A stretch of 8,190 nt of DNA, taken from Clostridia bacterium. GTDB lineage: Bacteria; Bacillota; Clostridia; Oscillospirales; Acutalibacteraceae. A program made the translations under genes and the position numbers. This document shows positions 1-6,634 of this stretch, piece by piece (within the stretch, counting starts at the first letter, position 1; every line of letters starts with the position of its first letter). The DNA lies in the NCBI GenBank assembly GCA_030536195.1, contig JAUNQL010000040.1, forward strand, positions 1-8,190, in the 5' to 3' direction. Under the pieces are notes generated by a model. That model searched no databases and had not been told where the DNA came from. It was given only the letters and a program-made list of their open reading frames with translations.

Positions 1-1189
1 GTCCCTGGTTTACGCGGCCCTTGAAATCTGACTTCTCGCAAAGTTCAAGATACATGTCAAGGTCCTTCTTGCCATATTTCTTGGCAAGTTCGTGTACTGT
101 GTATCCTTCATACTCCTCATAGCCTTCTCCGATGTAAGCTACTTGGATATCATCGAAGCCAAAACCGAGGAGCTTTGCTGTTGCTGTGATAAGACCCCAA
201 AGCTTAATCTTGTTAATTGGCTTCTTTCTCTCCTCCTTGGACATACCCTGATACCAAGGTGGAAGTACTACTGTTATAACTGATACGCCTACGTCGTGAT
301 CGTAGATATCAAACATAGCATCAACGCCCTCTGCACGGAGCTTCTCTTGGATTTCAAGGAACTCGTCAACGTCCTTGAAAGAGCTTGTTCCAACAAAGAT
401 TGCGTGTGAATGCTGAAGTTTCAAATTAGTGCCATGAGCAATCTCATAAAGTTCATCTTCAGCGCGAAGGAGGTGTGATCTACCAAAGAGTTGATCATAT
501 GACATTGAATACTTGGACTCCGCACGTGGGTGAACTGTGAGTGGCTTATTGTACTTGCAACAGAGCTCAGCTACCTTCTTGAGCTCCTCTGTTGGAGCAT
601 AGAGGCCTGGCTCATACATAAGTCCAAGTGATACACCTGCTGCGCCGTTCTTGAGGTTATCCTCAATTATTGCAAGCATTCTATCCATCTCGTCAGGTGT
701 GAGGTCACGTGCCTCAAGACCCGATACAGCGGCTCTCGCGGAGCCATGGCCTACGCATGTTGCAGCGTTACAAGGCATTTTCTTGTCACATGCCTCATTA
801 TAGTCCTTAATGTTGCCATACTTTCCTGTTGTGTCAACAAAGTGGAAAATACCGCCACCGAAAAGATCAGCGTTTTCGCGTCCAGCTTCATCAAATCCAA
901 TAGCAGAGCAACCGCAGTTACCCGTTACAAAAGTTGTGATACCTTGCTGGATAAATGGAGCGAAATATTTAAGTGGGTCATTCTTGATACAAAACCAGTC
1001 ATTGTGTGAATGGATATCAATAAAACCAGATGCTAGTGACTTGCCACCGAGGTCAAAAACCTTATCGGCCTTTGCTTCGTCGACATCGCCTACTTCAAGA
1101 ATCTTATCTCCCTCAAAGAGAACAGATCCCATAAAAGCATCCGCGCCAGTACCGTCATAGATTTTACAATTCTTAAGTATTGTTGCCAT
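1..1189 (-). CDS. N-acyl-D-amino-acid deacylase-like amidohydrolase, C-terminus cut by window edge
   Basis: A metal-dependent hydrolase of the amidohydrolase superfamily, D-aminoacylase branch. Members usually cleave the amide bond of N-acyl-D-amino acids, but relatives act on cyclic amides. I translated it by hand: 396 codons are present and the rest lies left of base 1. The start at 1189 has a clear AAGGAGG about 8 nt upstream. Visible motifs: an N-terminal beta-sandwich strand start (ILKNCKIYDGTG), the metal motif DIHSHND (H60, H62), the family signature GNCG with C92 (the bridging Cys of D-aminoacylases), GVSLGLMYEPGLYA near 186-199, VHPR with H220, QHSH with H260/H262, and LPPW near 309. 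The catalytic Asp region and the closing beta-sandwich strands should lie in the missing part, as family members are about 480-540 residues. It is the last gene seen in the operon, 16 nt after the acetyl-CoA-synthase-like gene. Family assignment is firm; the substrate is not known. No signal peptide is seen, so it is probably cytoplasmic. Confidence 0.85.
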   Translation of the reverse strand, partial: MATILKNCKIYDGTGADAFMGSVLFEGDKILEVGDVDEAKADKVFDLGGKSLASGFIDIHSHNDWFCIKNDPLKYFAPFIQQGITTFVTGNCGCSAIGFDEAGRENADLFGGGIFHFVDTTGKYGNIKDYNEACDKKMPCNAATCVGHGSARAAVSGLEARDLTPDEMDRMLAIIEDNLKNGAAGVSLGLMYEPGLYAPTEELKKVAELCCKYNKPLTVHPRAESKYSMSYDQLFGRSHLLRAEDELYEIAHGTNLKLQHSHAIFVGTSSFKDVDEFLEIQEKLRAEGVDAMFDIYDHDVGVSVITVVLPPWYQGMSKEERKKPINKIKLWGLITATAKLLGFGFDDIQVAYIGEGYEEYEGYTVHELAKKYGKKDLDMYLELCEKSDFKGRVNQG

Positions 1190-1205
1190 ATATTTGCCTC
1201 CTTTT

Positions 1206-1913
1206 CTATTTTTTCTTGCCGAGATGCATCTCTTTCATTCCTTCAACTTCGTCACAGACCGGTTTGAGTGCACAACTGTCACAGTCCACATCCAAACCAT
1301 CGAGGATGTGGGATAGCGCATTTGTGATATCAGCGACCTTGTTTGCAGTCTGATTAAGTTCCCTTATTATCTCTTGGTCTGTGAGGAAGATAATACGAGC
1401 ACTTATTACGTTCTCGTTTTCCTTATAAGCCTTGATATAGGTGTTACCTATACTCTTAAAGCTTATACCACGAGAAACAGCATCACGAGCGACGCGGACA
1501 CGCTCTTGACTGCTCTCAGCAGATACGCGCACCATATACCCCTCTGGATAGACATGGTAGCGCACAAAGTCCATCTGCTGAATAGCGGAGTGAGCGGCGT
1601 CCTCGTCGCCTATATCTTTTACGCCAAGTAAAACGATACGGGCGAACGAAACGTCACCGTGAAGTTCAGTTAAATCCTTGCCACAGAGTAGCACCTCGTC
1701 CTGTGGCACAAGGTCAGTATTTGTTGTAACACAAGTAAAATTTGCCGATGGAGTACCGCTGCCACCGAGCTCGAAAGCTTGATCGCTCTGCATGATAAGT
1801 TCGCTGCGCTCAAGGTTCTTCCAACAGTCGGTCGCATCGTACGCCCATGTCTTGGTAGTAATACCAGCAATTTTCTCACTGGTGTCAATGATTATGTTGT
1901 TATACAACTCCAT
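1206..1913 (-). CDS. Stand-alone acetyl-CoA synthase (AcsB/CdhC) domain-like protein
   Basis: A 235-residue protein that resembles the middle domain of the acetyl-CoA synthase/CdhC beta subunit and the very start of the A-cluster domain. Compared from memory with the Moorella AcsB sequence, the matching landmarks are FELGG (47-51), LLCGKDL (75-81), a YHVYPEGYMVRV stretch (119-130) equivalent to the NYGEGFW region, VRVARDAVSRGISFKSIGN (138-156) and IIFLTDQEIIRELNQTA (174-190). The protein then ends with three cysteines, C211, C214 and C220 (C-x2-C-x5-C), where AcsB has C-x2-C-x8-C plus a fourth cysteine and the Ni-binding CGC. The A-cluster domain proper is therefore absent, so CO/methyl condensation is not expected. 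The start codon lies inside the end of the CooC-like gene (14-nt overlap), with GGAG about 9 nt upstream, so the two are probably translationally coupled. Possible roles (inference): a scaffold or client of the CooC-like ATPase, or a small Fe-S/Ni protein. Homology is fairly sure; function is unknown. Confidence 0.75.
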   Translation of the reverse strand: MELYNNIIIDTSEKIAGITTKTWAYDATDCWKNLERSELIMQSDQAFELGGSGTPSANFTCVTTNTDLVPQDEVLLCGKDLTELHGDVSFARIVLLGVKDIGDEDAAHSAIQQMDFVRYHVYPEGYMVRVSAESSQERVRVARDAVSRGISFKSIGNTYIKAYKENENVISARIIFLTDQEIIRELNQTANKVADITNALSHILDGLDVDCDSCALKPVCDEVEGMKEMHLGKKK

Positions 1914-2673
1914 TTGGAATAATCTCCATCCTGGAAAGAGCTATTTTTGCACCTTGGAGCAACTTAGAGTTGTCATCAAGTGTAAATACACTCTCTCCTA
2001 CAATATCATTGGCAATCTGCTGTTCGTCAGGCTCAATTACTGCGAGCACAGGAGCGCCTGCAACATCAGATGGTGCAAGTTCAGGCTTGGTTGCTCGGTT
2101 AATAATGGCGCCTACGAAATCAGACATAACGAGTTCGTCAGCTACCTCTCTTATAACCTCGAGCACGCCAATGCCCTTCTTGCTCTGGTCGCTAATGAGC
2201 AGAAGGTGTGTAACCTTCTCCATTACGCGGCGGTTAATCTGTTCAATGCCGGCCTCTCCATCGATTACGACATAGTCGAAATCGCCAGCGAGCATTGATA
2301 TTACTTCGCGCAAATAAGTATTAACTGCGCAGTAACATCCAGCTGCCTCTGGGCGACCAATAGCAATAAAGCCGAAGCCGTTTTTCTCCTTCATAGCATC
2401 GATGAGTCTAAACTTTGCCTCGGCGAGTATGTCCTGCGTGTCACGCAGGCGCTCTGTGACGTCGTTTGCGACGCGTTTTCTGATGTCGTCGAGTGTTTCC
2501 TCAACCTCGACACCAAGCGCCGTAGCGAGCCCTATAGCGGGGTCGGCGTCTATTGCTAATATGCGCTTGTCAGGATACTGCTCTACGAGCAGTCTGACAA
2601 TGGCGGCAGAGAGAGAGGTCTTGCCGACCCCTCCCTTGCCAGATACAGCTATTATTTTTGTATCGTGTTCCAT
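1900..2673 (-). CDS. CooC/AcsF-family nickel-insertion ATPase
   Basis: A 257-residue P-loop ATPase of the MinD/ParA (SIMIBI) class. It has the deviant Walker A motif GKGGVGKT at 12-19 (signature K13 and P-loop K18), an IDADP switch motif at 41-45, and a Walker B-like YVVIDGEAGIEQ at 134-145. The GCYC motif, with C113 and C115, is diagnostic: in CooC the CXC pair binds metal across the dimer, and CooC/AcsF proteins load nickel into CO dehydrogenase or acetyl-CoA synthase. Length and motif order match that family. The start is supported by AGAGGAT 6 nt upstream. The gene begins 12 nt after the flavoenzyme gene and overlaps the acetyl-CoA-synthase-like gene by 14 nt, so that protein is the natural partner. 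No CODH catalytic subunit is in the window, so the real client may be that partner, another operon product, or an enzyme encoded elsewhere. Its codon use is less biased than in its upstream neighbours (ATA, TTA, GGG, ACG and GCG all appear). Confidence 0.88.
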   Translation of the reverse strand: MEHDTKIIAVSGKGGVGKTSLSAAIVRLLVEQYPDKRILAIDADPAIGLATALGVEVEETLDDIRKRVANDVTERLRDTQDILAEAKFRLIDAMKEKNGFGFIAIGRPEAAGCYCAVNTYLREVISMLAGDFDYVVIDGEAGIEQINRRVMEKVTHLLLISDQSKKGIGVLEVIREVADELVMSDFVGAIINRATKPELAPSDVAGAPVLAVIEPDEQQIANDIVGESVFTLDDNSKLLQGAKIALSRMEIIPNGVV

Positions 2674-2685
2674 AAAGCTATCCTC

Positions 2686-4740
2686 TTAGATAGCCTCTGC
2701 AACTGACCAAGCACCCCAGATTACTGTGCGGAGGTTACCAACCTTATCACAGTCACCAATGAGGTGAACCTTGCTTGATTTCTCAGCAAGTGGAGTTGAC
2801 TTATAACCAACAGATACGATTACGTTATCGCAAGAAAGCTTAACTGGCTCGCCCTTCTCGTTGATGATGTCAACGAAGTCAGCGCCAATCTGCTTTGTCT
2901 GTGCGTTGAGATATACTGGAACATTGTTTGTCTTGAAGCAGTCACGGAGGTAAGAAGAGTTTGCAAGGCAAAGGTTCTTAACGCTCATAAGGTCATCCTG
3001 CATCTCAACGATCATTGGGTGCTTGCCCTTTCTGAAGAGGTCAAGAGCGATTTCACAACCTGTGAGACCACCACCAACGATTACTACTCTGTCACCAACT
3101 GTCTTCTTCTCAAGGAGATAGTCGCATGCCTCCATAGCGTTCTCAATACCTGGGATAGGAATTGACTTAGCTACAGCACCAGTTGCAACGATGTACTCGT
3201 CAGCCTTGATGTCCTTGAGATCCTTAACTTCTGTACCCAGGTGTACCTCAATACCGAGCTTCTTAACCTGGAGTTTCTCCCACTCGATAAGCTTCTTATC
3301 GTGTGACTTAAACTCAGGTGCTGCAGCTGCAATAAAGATACCGCCGAGCTTGTCAGACTTCTCATAGATAACTGGCTCGTGGCCACGCTGCTTGAGGACG
3401 ATAGCTGCTTCCATGCCGCCGATACCGCCGCCGATGATAGCAACTTTCTTCTTCTTGAGAGTCTTCTTAATCTCGTACTTCTTGTGCTGCATTGAAAGTG
3501 GGTTGATTGCGCAACGGCACATGCCCATTGAGTCAGAGAGATCCTGATCACAAGCTGACTTGCCGTGCTTTGCCATGTCGAAACATGCTGCGTGGCAGCA
3601 GATACATGGCTTGATTTCCTCTTCCTTGCCCTCCATGAGCTTGGTAACCCAAGCTGGGTCAGCAAGGAACTGACGGCCTACTGCCATAGCATCGATGTCG
3701 CCAGCGGCAATTGCCTTGGCACCAACTTCTGGTGTCATACGGCCTGCGCATACAACTGGGATATCAACGAACTTCTTGATATGTGCAACATCCTCAAGGT
3801 TGCAGTTCTCTGGCATGTACTGTGGTGGATGAGCCCAGTACCAAGCATCATATGTACCATTGTCACAGTTGAGCATATCATAGCCAGCGTCCTGAAGGTA
3901 TTTAGCTGCCTTCTCTGACTCTTCCATTGTACGGCCAACTTCAACAAAGTCCTCACCAGGCATAGCACCTGACTGGAAGCCCTTTGTCTTAGATACTACT
4001 GAGTAACGAAGTGATACAGGGAAATCCTCGCCACAAGAAGCCTTGATAGCCTTAACGATTTCTACTGGGAAACGATAACGGTTCTCGAATGATCCGCCGT
4101 ATTCGTCTGTTCTAAAGTTTGTATAAGGAAGTGTGAACTGGTCAAGGAGGTAACCCTCGTGAACTGCGTGTACTTCTACACCGTCAACGCCAGCCTCTTT
4201 GCAAAGACGTGCTGTCTCACCAAAAGCATAGATGATCTTCTCAATCTGCTCCTTGGTCATTTCCTTAGTTGTGATGTCCTCAGCCCAACGGTTTGGAAGA
4301 GCTGATGGAGCTGTTGTCAAATACTCTGGGTCCATAATTGGCTTTGCAATTGTACCGATAACCTTGTTGTTGATCATCATTGTCATCATTGCAGAGAGAG
4401 CCATTGAACGACCGAAGCCAGCTGTCATCTGTACGAAGAGCTTAGCGCCTGTCTTGTGCACTTCGTCCATGAACTTTTTAAGCTGGTTAAATTTCCACTT
4501 GTGCTGATAGAGCCATGCGCCACCCATGATGTCCTTAACAGGAGCAATACCTGGGATGATAAGTCCGCAGTTGTTGTCAGCGATTGTCTTAAGAAGATAA
4601 GCTGCTTCCTTATCAAAGTGGTTTGGTTCGCACCAACCAAAGATACAAGTACCGCCCATAGGTGCGAGTACTATACGGTTTTTAATCTCTACGTTACCTA
4701 TTTTCCAAGGTGTAAATAGAGCTTCATAATCTTTATTCAT
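2686..4740 (-). CDS. NADH-dependent FMN/[4Fe-4S]/FAD ene-reductase (BaiCD/BaiH-like, 2,4-dienoyl-CoA reductase family)
   Basis: A 684-residue multidomain flavoenzyme of the Old Yellow Enzyme/2,4-dienoyl-CoA reductase family, which reduces activated C=C bonds with NAD(P)H through FAD, an Fe-S cluster and FMN. Residues about 8-370 form the FMN-binding TIM barrel: IKNRIVLAPMGG (19-30), VHAVHEGYLLDQF (190-202), RTDEYGGSFENRYRF (210-224) and CAGRM (331-335). The HEGYLLDQF form is, as I recall, typical of BaiCD/BaiH and related clostridial enoate reductases. The cluster ligands are probably C379, C382, C386 and C410 (the last in CAINP). The loop before C410 is longer than usual and holds two more cysteines, C397 and C408. 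The FAD domain starts at VAIIGGGIGGMEAA (433-446), the NAD domain at VVIVGGGLTGCE (552-563), and a closing GAWSVAEAI motif ends the protein. It lies 16 nt after the M28-like gene, with GAGAGGGAA before the start. Family is firm; the substrate is unknown and could be an enoate made by the aconitase-X enzyme. Confidence 0.92.
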   Translation of the reverse strand: MNKDYEALFTPWKIGNVEIKNRIVLAPMGGTCIFGWCEPNHFDKEAAYLLKTIADNNCGLIIPGIAPVKDIMGGAWLYQHKWKFNQLKKFMDEVHKTGAKLFVQMTAGFGRSMALSAMMTMMINNKVIGTIAKPIMDPEYLTTAPSALPNRWAEDITTKEMTKEQIEKIIYAFGETARLCKEAGVDGVEVHAVHEGYLLDQFTLPYTNFRTDEYGGSFENRYRFPVEIVKAIKASCGEDFPVSLRYSVVSKTKGFQSGAMPGEDFVEVGRTMEESEKAAKYLQDAGYDMLNCDNGTYDAWYWAHPPQYMPENCNLEDVAHIKKFVDIPVVCAGRMTPEVGAKAIAAGDIDAMAVGRQFLADPAWVTKLMEGKEEEIKPCICCHAACFDMAKHGKSACDQDLSDSMGMCRCAINPLSMQHKKYEIKKTLKKKKVAIIGGGIGGMEAAIVLKQRGHEPVIYEKSDKLGGIFIAAAAPEFKSHDKKLIEWEKLQVKKLGIEVHLGTEVKDLKDIKADEYIVATGAVAKSIPIPGIENAMEACDYLLEKKTVGDRVVIVGGGLTGCEIALDLFRKGKHPMIVEMQDDLMSVKNLCLANSSYLRDCFKTNNVPVYLNAQTKQIGADFVDIINEKGEPVKLSCDNVIVSVGYKSTPLAEKSSKVHLIGDCDKVGNLRTVIWGAWSVAEAI

Positions 4741-4756
4741 ACTATTCCCTCTCTAA

Positions 4757-6154
4757 TCAAGCTTTGCCAAGTCCGAAACTGTATCCATCAACTTTGCCAA
4801 GCTCTTTTGCTTTCTTTTCATTGATAAGTTCAACTATTTTGATAAATGTCTCTGTCTGTTCAACAGCCAAATCCAAATTGAACTTGTCCATCTCGTGGTT
4901 GTCTGATACTACGCAGAGGTAGTCAGGAGCTGTTACAAGTGCAATATCAGGAATGCCTACGTTGAAGAGTGACTGACCTTCACCAAAATGAAGAAGGTTA
5001 TGTGGATGAAGTGTTACCGTACGGCACTGCTTGCGGTCCTTGATAGCCTCAAAGTAAATTTTATCCATAACTTTGTTAGCAGTGTATACAACCTCGACGT
5101 CAACTGGGTTTGTCTGCTGATAAACACCGTTTACGTCCTTCCACTCTGTGCAGCCAAGGTGCTCTACTGTAACACCAGCAACTGCCTTGATATGGCCCTT
5201 CTTGCCATCCCAGAGTTCCTTGTTGTTGTGAAGCCAGAGTGATGTTGACTGGTCAACAATACCGTGCTTGTGTGAGAAGTCAGGGATTCTGAAGTGGCCT
5301 GTTGTAAATACAAAGATAAGTGTGCGCTCTGGCTTATGCTTCTTGAAATAACGCATCATTTCAAGCATGCCGATTGCACCATTCTCCTCTACACAGTTTG
5401 TTCCGTCTGTGTGAGTATTAATGATAATAGCCTCTTTCTTGCTCTTGCCTGGAACGATAGCGCAGAAGGATTCACCTTTTGCCTTCTTCTCGAGTTTTCC
5501 TTCAAGAGTAAGTGTAGCTGTCTCCTTGTTCTCAAGTGCCTTGAGAACCTTCTCGCCCTCTGTCTCGTTAACCCAGAGTGCTGGAACACCCATGTAACCA
5601 AGGATGAAGTTTAGGTACTGACCCTCAACCATCTGATCACTCATACCCTGCCAGATGAGGATAGCACCCTTGCAGCCTACGAATGATTGGATGAGAAGAG
5701 ATACTGTCTTAACAAAAGATGTTGTAACAGGACCCCTGTACTGTTTGTTGAGTCTCAAATCCTTTGGATAAGCGCGGCGCTGATCGAAAGGAATTCTTGA
5801 TGTGAGGTTCTCAAAGTCAGCCATCTTAAGGACAACTATGTCGCGACCGATGCCCTTAGTCTGGAGCTTGCCTGTTACGCCCTCTGGTCCTGTTACACCA
5901 GAATATGGGTGTGCAGATGCAACCTTAACGTCAACGTCGCCGTTTGCTGTGTGAAGTACAAGCTTGGTGTTAGTTGCTTCCCAACGCTTGAACTTCTTGA
6001 TGTCTGACTTGGTCTCAAAGCCCATCTTTTTGATTTCCTTTTTGAGGTAAGCAATGAAGTCATTGTTTCCCTTGGAACCAGTAAGACGAGTACCAAAGCC
6101 ATTCATTATGTCCATTTCTTTCTTGAAGTTGGACTTTGATACATCAATTGACAT
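4757..6154 (-). CDS. M28-peptidase-like protein with PA-domain insert and atypical metal site
   Basis: A 465-residue protein with the layout of clan MH/M28 metallohydrolases: an N-terminal helical start (FGTRLTGSKGN, 20-30), a protease-associated (PA) type insert at about 60-230 (KGAILIW 162-168, VPALWV 190-195), then a catalytic-type core. The core shows INTHTDG (246-251; H248 and D250 match the M28 HxD), EENGA (256-260) where M28 has a bridging Asp in DN, and RTLIFVFTTGHF (277-288). In the last stretch the expected Glu-Glu pair, catalytic base plus ligand, is replaced by H287-F288. VEHLG (330-334) stands where VNLDMIG is usual, and the final SDH ligand motif before GIP (400-402) reads GEGQ. 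It may still bind metal through H248, E257, H287 and E331/H332, but ordinary peptidase chemistry is not assured. No signal peptide is visible, so it is cytoplasmic, unlike most M28 exopeptidases. AAGGAG lies 9 nt before the start. An amide hydrolase role in the operon's pathway is inferred. Confidence 0.78.
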   Translation of the reverse strand: MSIDVSKSNFKKEMDIMNGFGTRLTGSKGNNDFIAYLKKEIKKMGFETKSDIKKFKRWEATNTKLVLHTANGDVDVKVASAHPYSGVTGPEGVTGKLQTKGIGRDIVVLKMADFENLTSRIPFDQRRAYPKDLRLNKQYRGPVTTSFVKTVSLLIQSFVGCKGAILIWQGMSDQMVEGQYLNFILGYMGVPALWVNETEGEKVLKALENKETATLTLEGKLEKKAKGESFCAIVPGKSKKEAIIINTHTDGTNCVEENGAIGMLEMMRYFKKHKPERTLIFVFTTGHFRIPDFSHKHGIVDQSTSLWLHNNKELWDGKKGHIKAVAGVTVEHLGCTEWKDVNGVYQQTNPVDVEVVYTANKVMDKIYFEAIKDRKQCRTVTLHPHNLLHFGEGQSLFNVGIPDIALVTAPDYLCVVSDNHEMDKFNLDLAVEQTETFIKIVELINEKKAKELGKVDGYSFGLGKA

Positions 6155-6180
6155 TTAAGCCATCTCCTTATATTTGAACA

Positions 6181-6618
6181 TTATTTATTAACTATTACTG
6201 TGCCATCTGGCTTGAGTGTAACCTGGTCGCCGTTCTCAACGTAGTTGAGGAACTCGTCGCCAAGTTGGTCATATACAGGCATGTCGTCCTCTGCCCATAC
6301 GTCAGCGAGTACTGCACCTGCTGCTGCGAGAGAGTCGATTGTCTGTGAGAAGAGAAGGCATGCAGGTGCCTTGCCCTCTTTAACAGCGGCAAAGAGGAAC
6401 ATGCCGCCTGTTGTTGAACCGATTGTGAGTGGAAGGCAGAGGGCCTTCTTCTCAAGAATCTGCTTATAAAGGTCAGGGTTGCTCTGATCATTACACTTTG
6501 TCTTTGGCTGGAGGTTCATCATCTGCATTGAAGCCAAAGTATTAAAACCGTTTTTAGTTACTACTGCTTCGAAAGTAGCATCGCCTGGTACTATTGCACG
6601 ACCTTTGAATTCCTTCAT
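6181..6618 (-). CDS. Aconitase-X small (swivel) subunit, DUF126 type
   Basis: A 145-residue partner of the gene just upstream; together they form one dehydratase. It matches the swivel domain that is a separate subunit in archaeal phosphomevalonate dehydratase and in some bacterial cis-3-hydroxyproline dehydratases, and is fused in other aconitase-X proteins. Visible landmarks are GRAIVPGDA (6-14), LPLTIGSTTGG (62-72), APACLLF (84-90), the alanine-rich AAAGAVLADVWAEDDMPV (98-115) and GDQVTLKPDGTVIV (130-143). The GSTTG loop with S68 corresponds to the family's active-site serine loop (from family knowledge, not tested). The start at 6618 lies 1 nt after the stop of the large subunit, and its Shine-Dalgarno (AAGGGGG) lies within the last codons of that gene. 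This tight coupling suits a 1:1 complex. The classic DP-x-TG stretch in the N-terminal half is poorly conserved here, which may reflect a different substrate. Confidence 0.88.
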   Translation of the reverse strand: MKEFKGRAIVPGDATFEAVVTKNGFNTLASMQMMNLQPKTKCNDQSNPDLYKQILEKKALCLPLTIGSTTGGMFLFAAVKEGKAPACLLFSQTIDSLAAAGAVLADVWAEDDMPVYDQLGDEFLNYVENGDQVTLKPDGTVIVNK

Positions 6619-6634
6619 CTTATTTAACCCCCTT
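6619..6634 (-). promoter_or_regulatory. Shine-Dalgarno of the aconitase-X small subunit, inside the large-subunit gene
   Basis: On the minus strand AAGGGGG overlaps the last sense codons of the large-subunit gene. It is followed by the stop TAA, one G, and the ATG of the small subunit at 6618. Termination and restart therefore happen at nearly the same spot, the usual arrangement for balanced synthesis of two subunits of one enzyme. Confidence 0.6.

Noticed and set aside
746..1160. Two overlapping plus-strand open frames of 87 and 116 codons
   Set aside because: Both are antisense shadows of the amidohydrolase, whose HxH and GNCG motifs are encoded here on the minus strand.
1206..1913. Calling this gene a functional acetyl-CoA synthase
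   Set aside because: The A-cluster domain and Ni-binding cysteines are absent, so only domain-level similarity can be supported.
1792..2298. Plus-strand open frame of 168 codons
   Set aside because: It lies antisense across the ACS-like and CooC-like genes, has no Shine-Dalgarno and no recognisable motif, whereas the minus strand has clear family motifs throughout.
3171..3665. Minus-strand open frame of 164 codons within the flavoenzyme gene
   Set aside because: It is a shifted frame of the flavoenzyme, low in complexity (Ser/Arg/Leu-rich), and covers that protein's cluster and FAD motifs.
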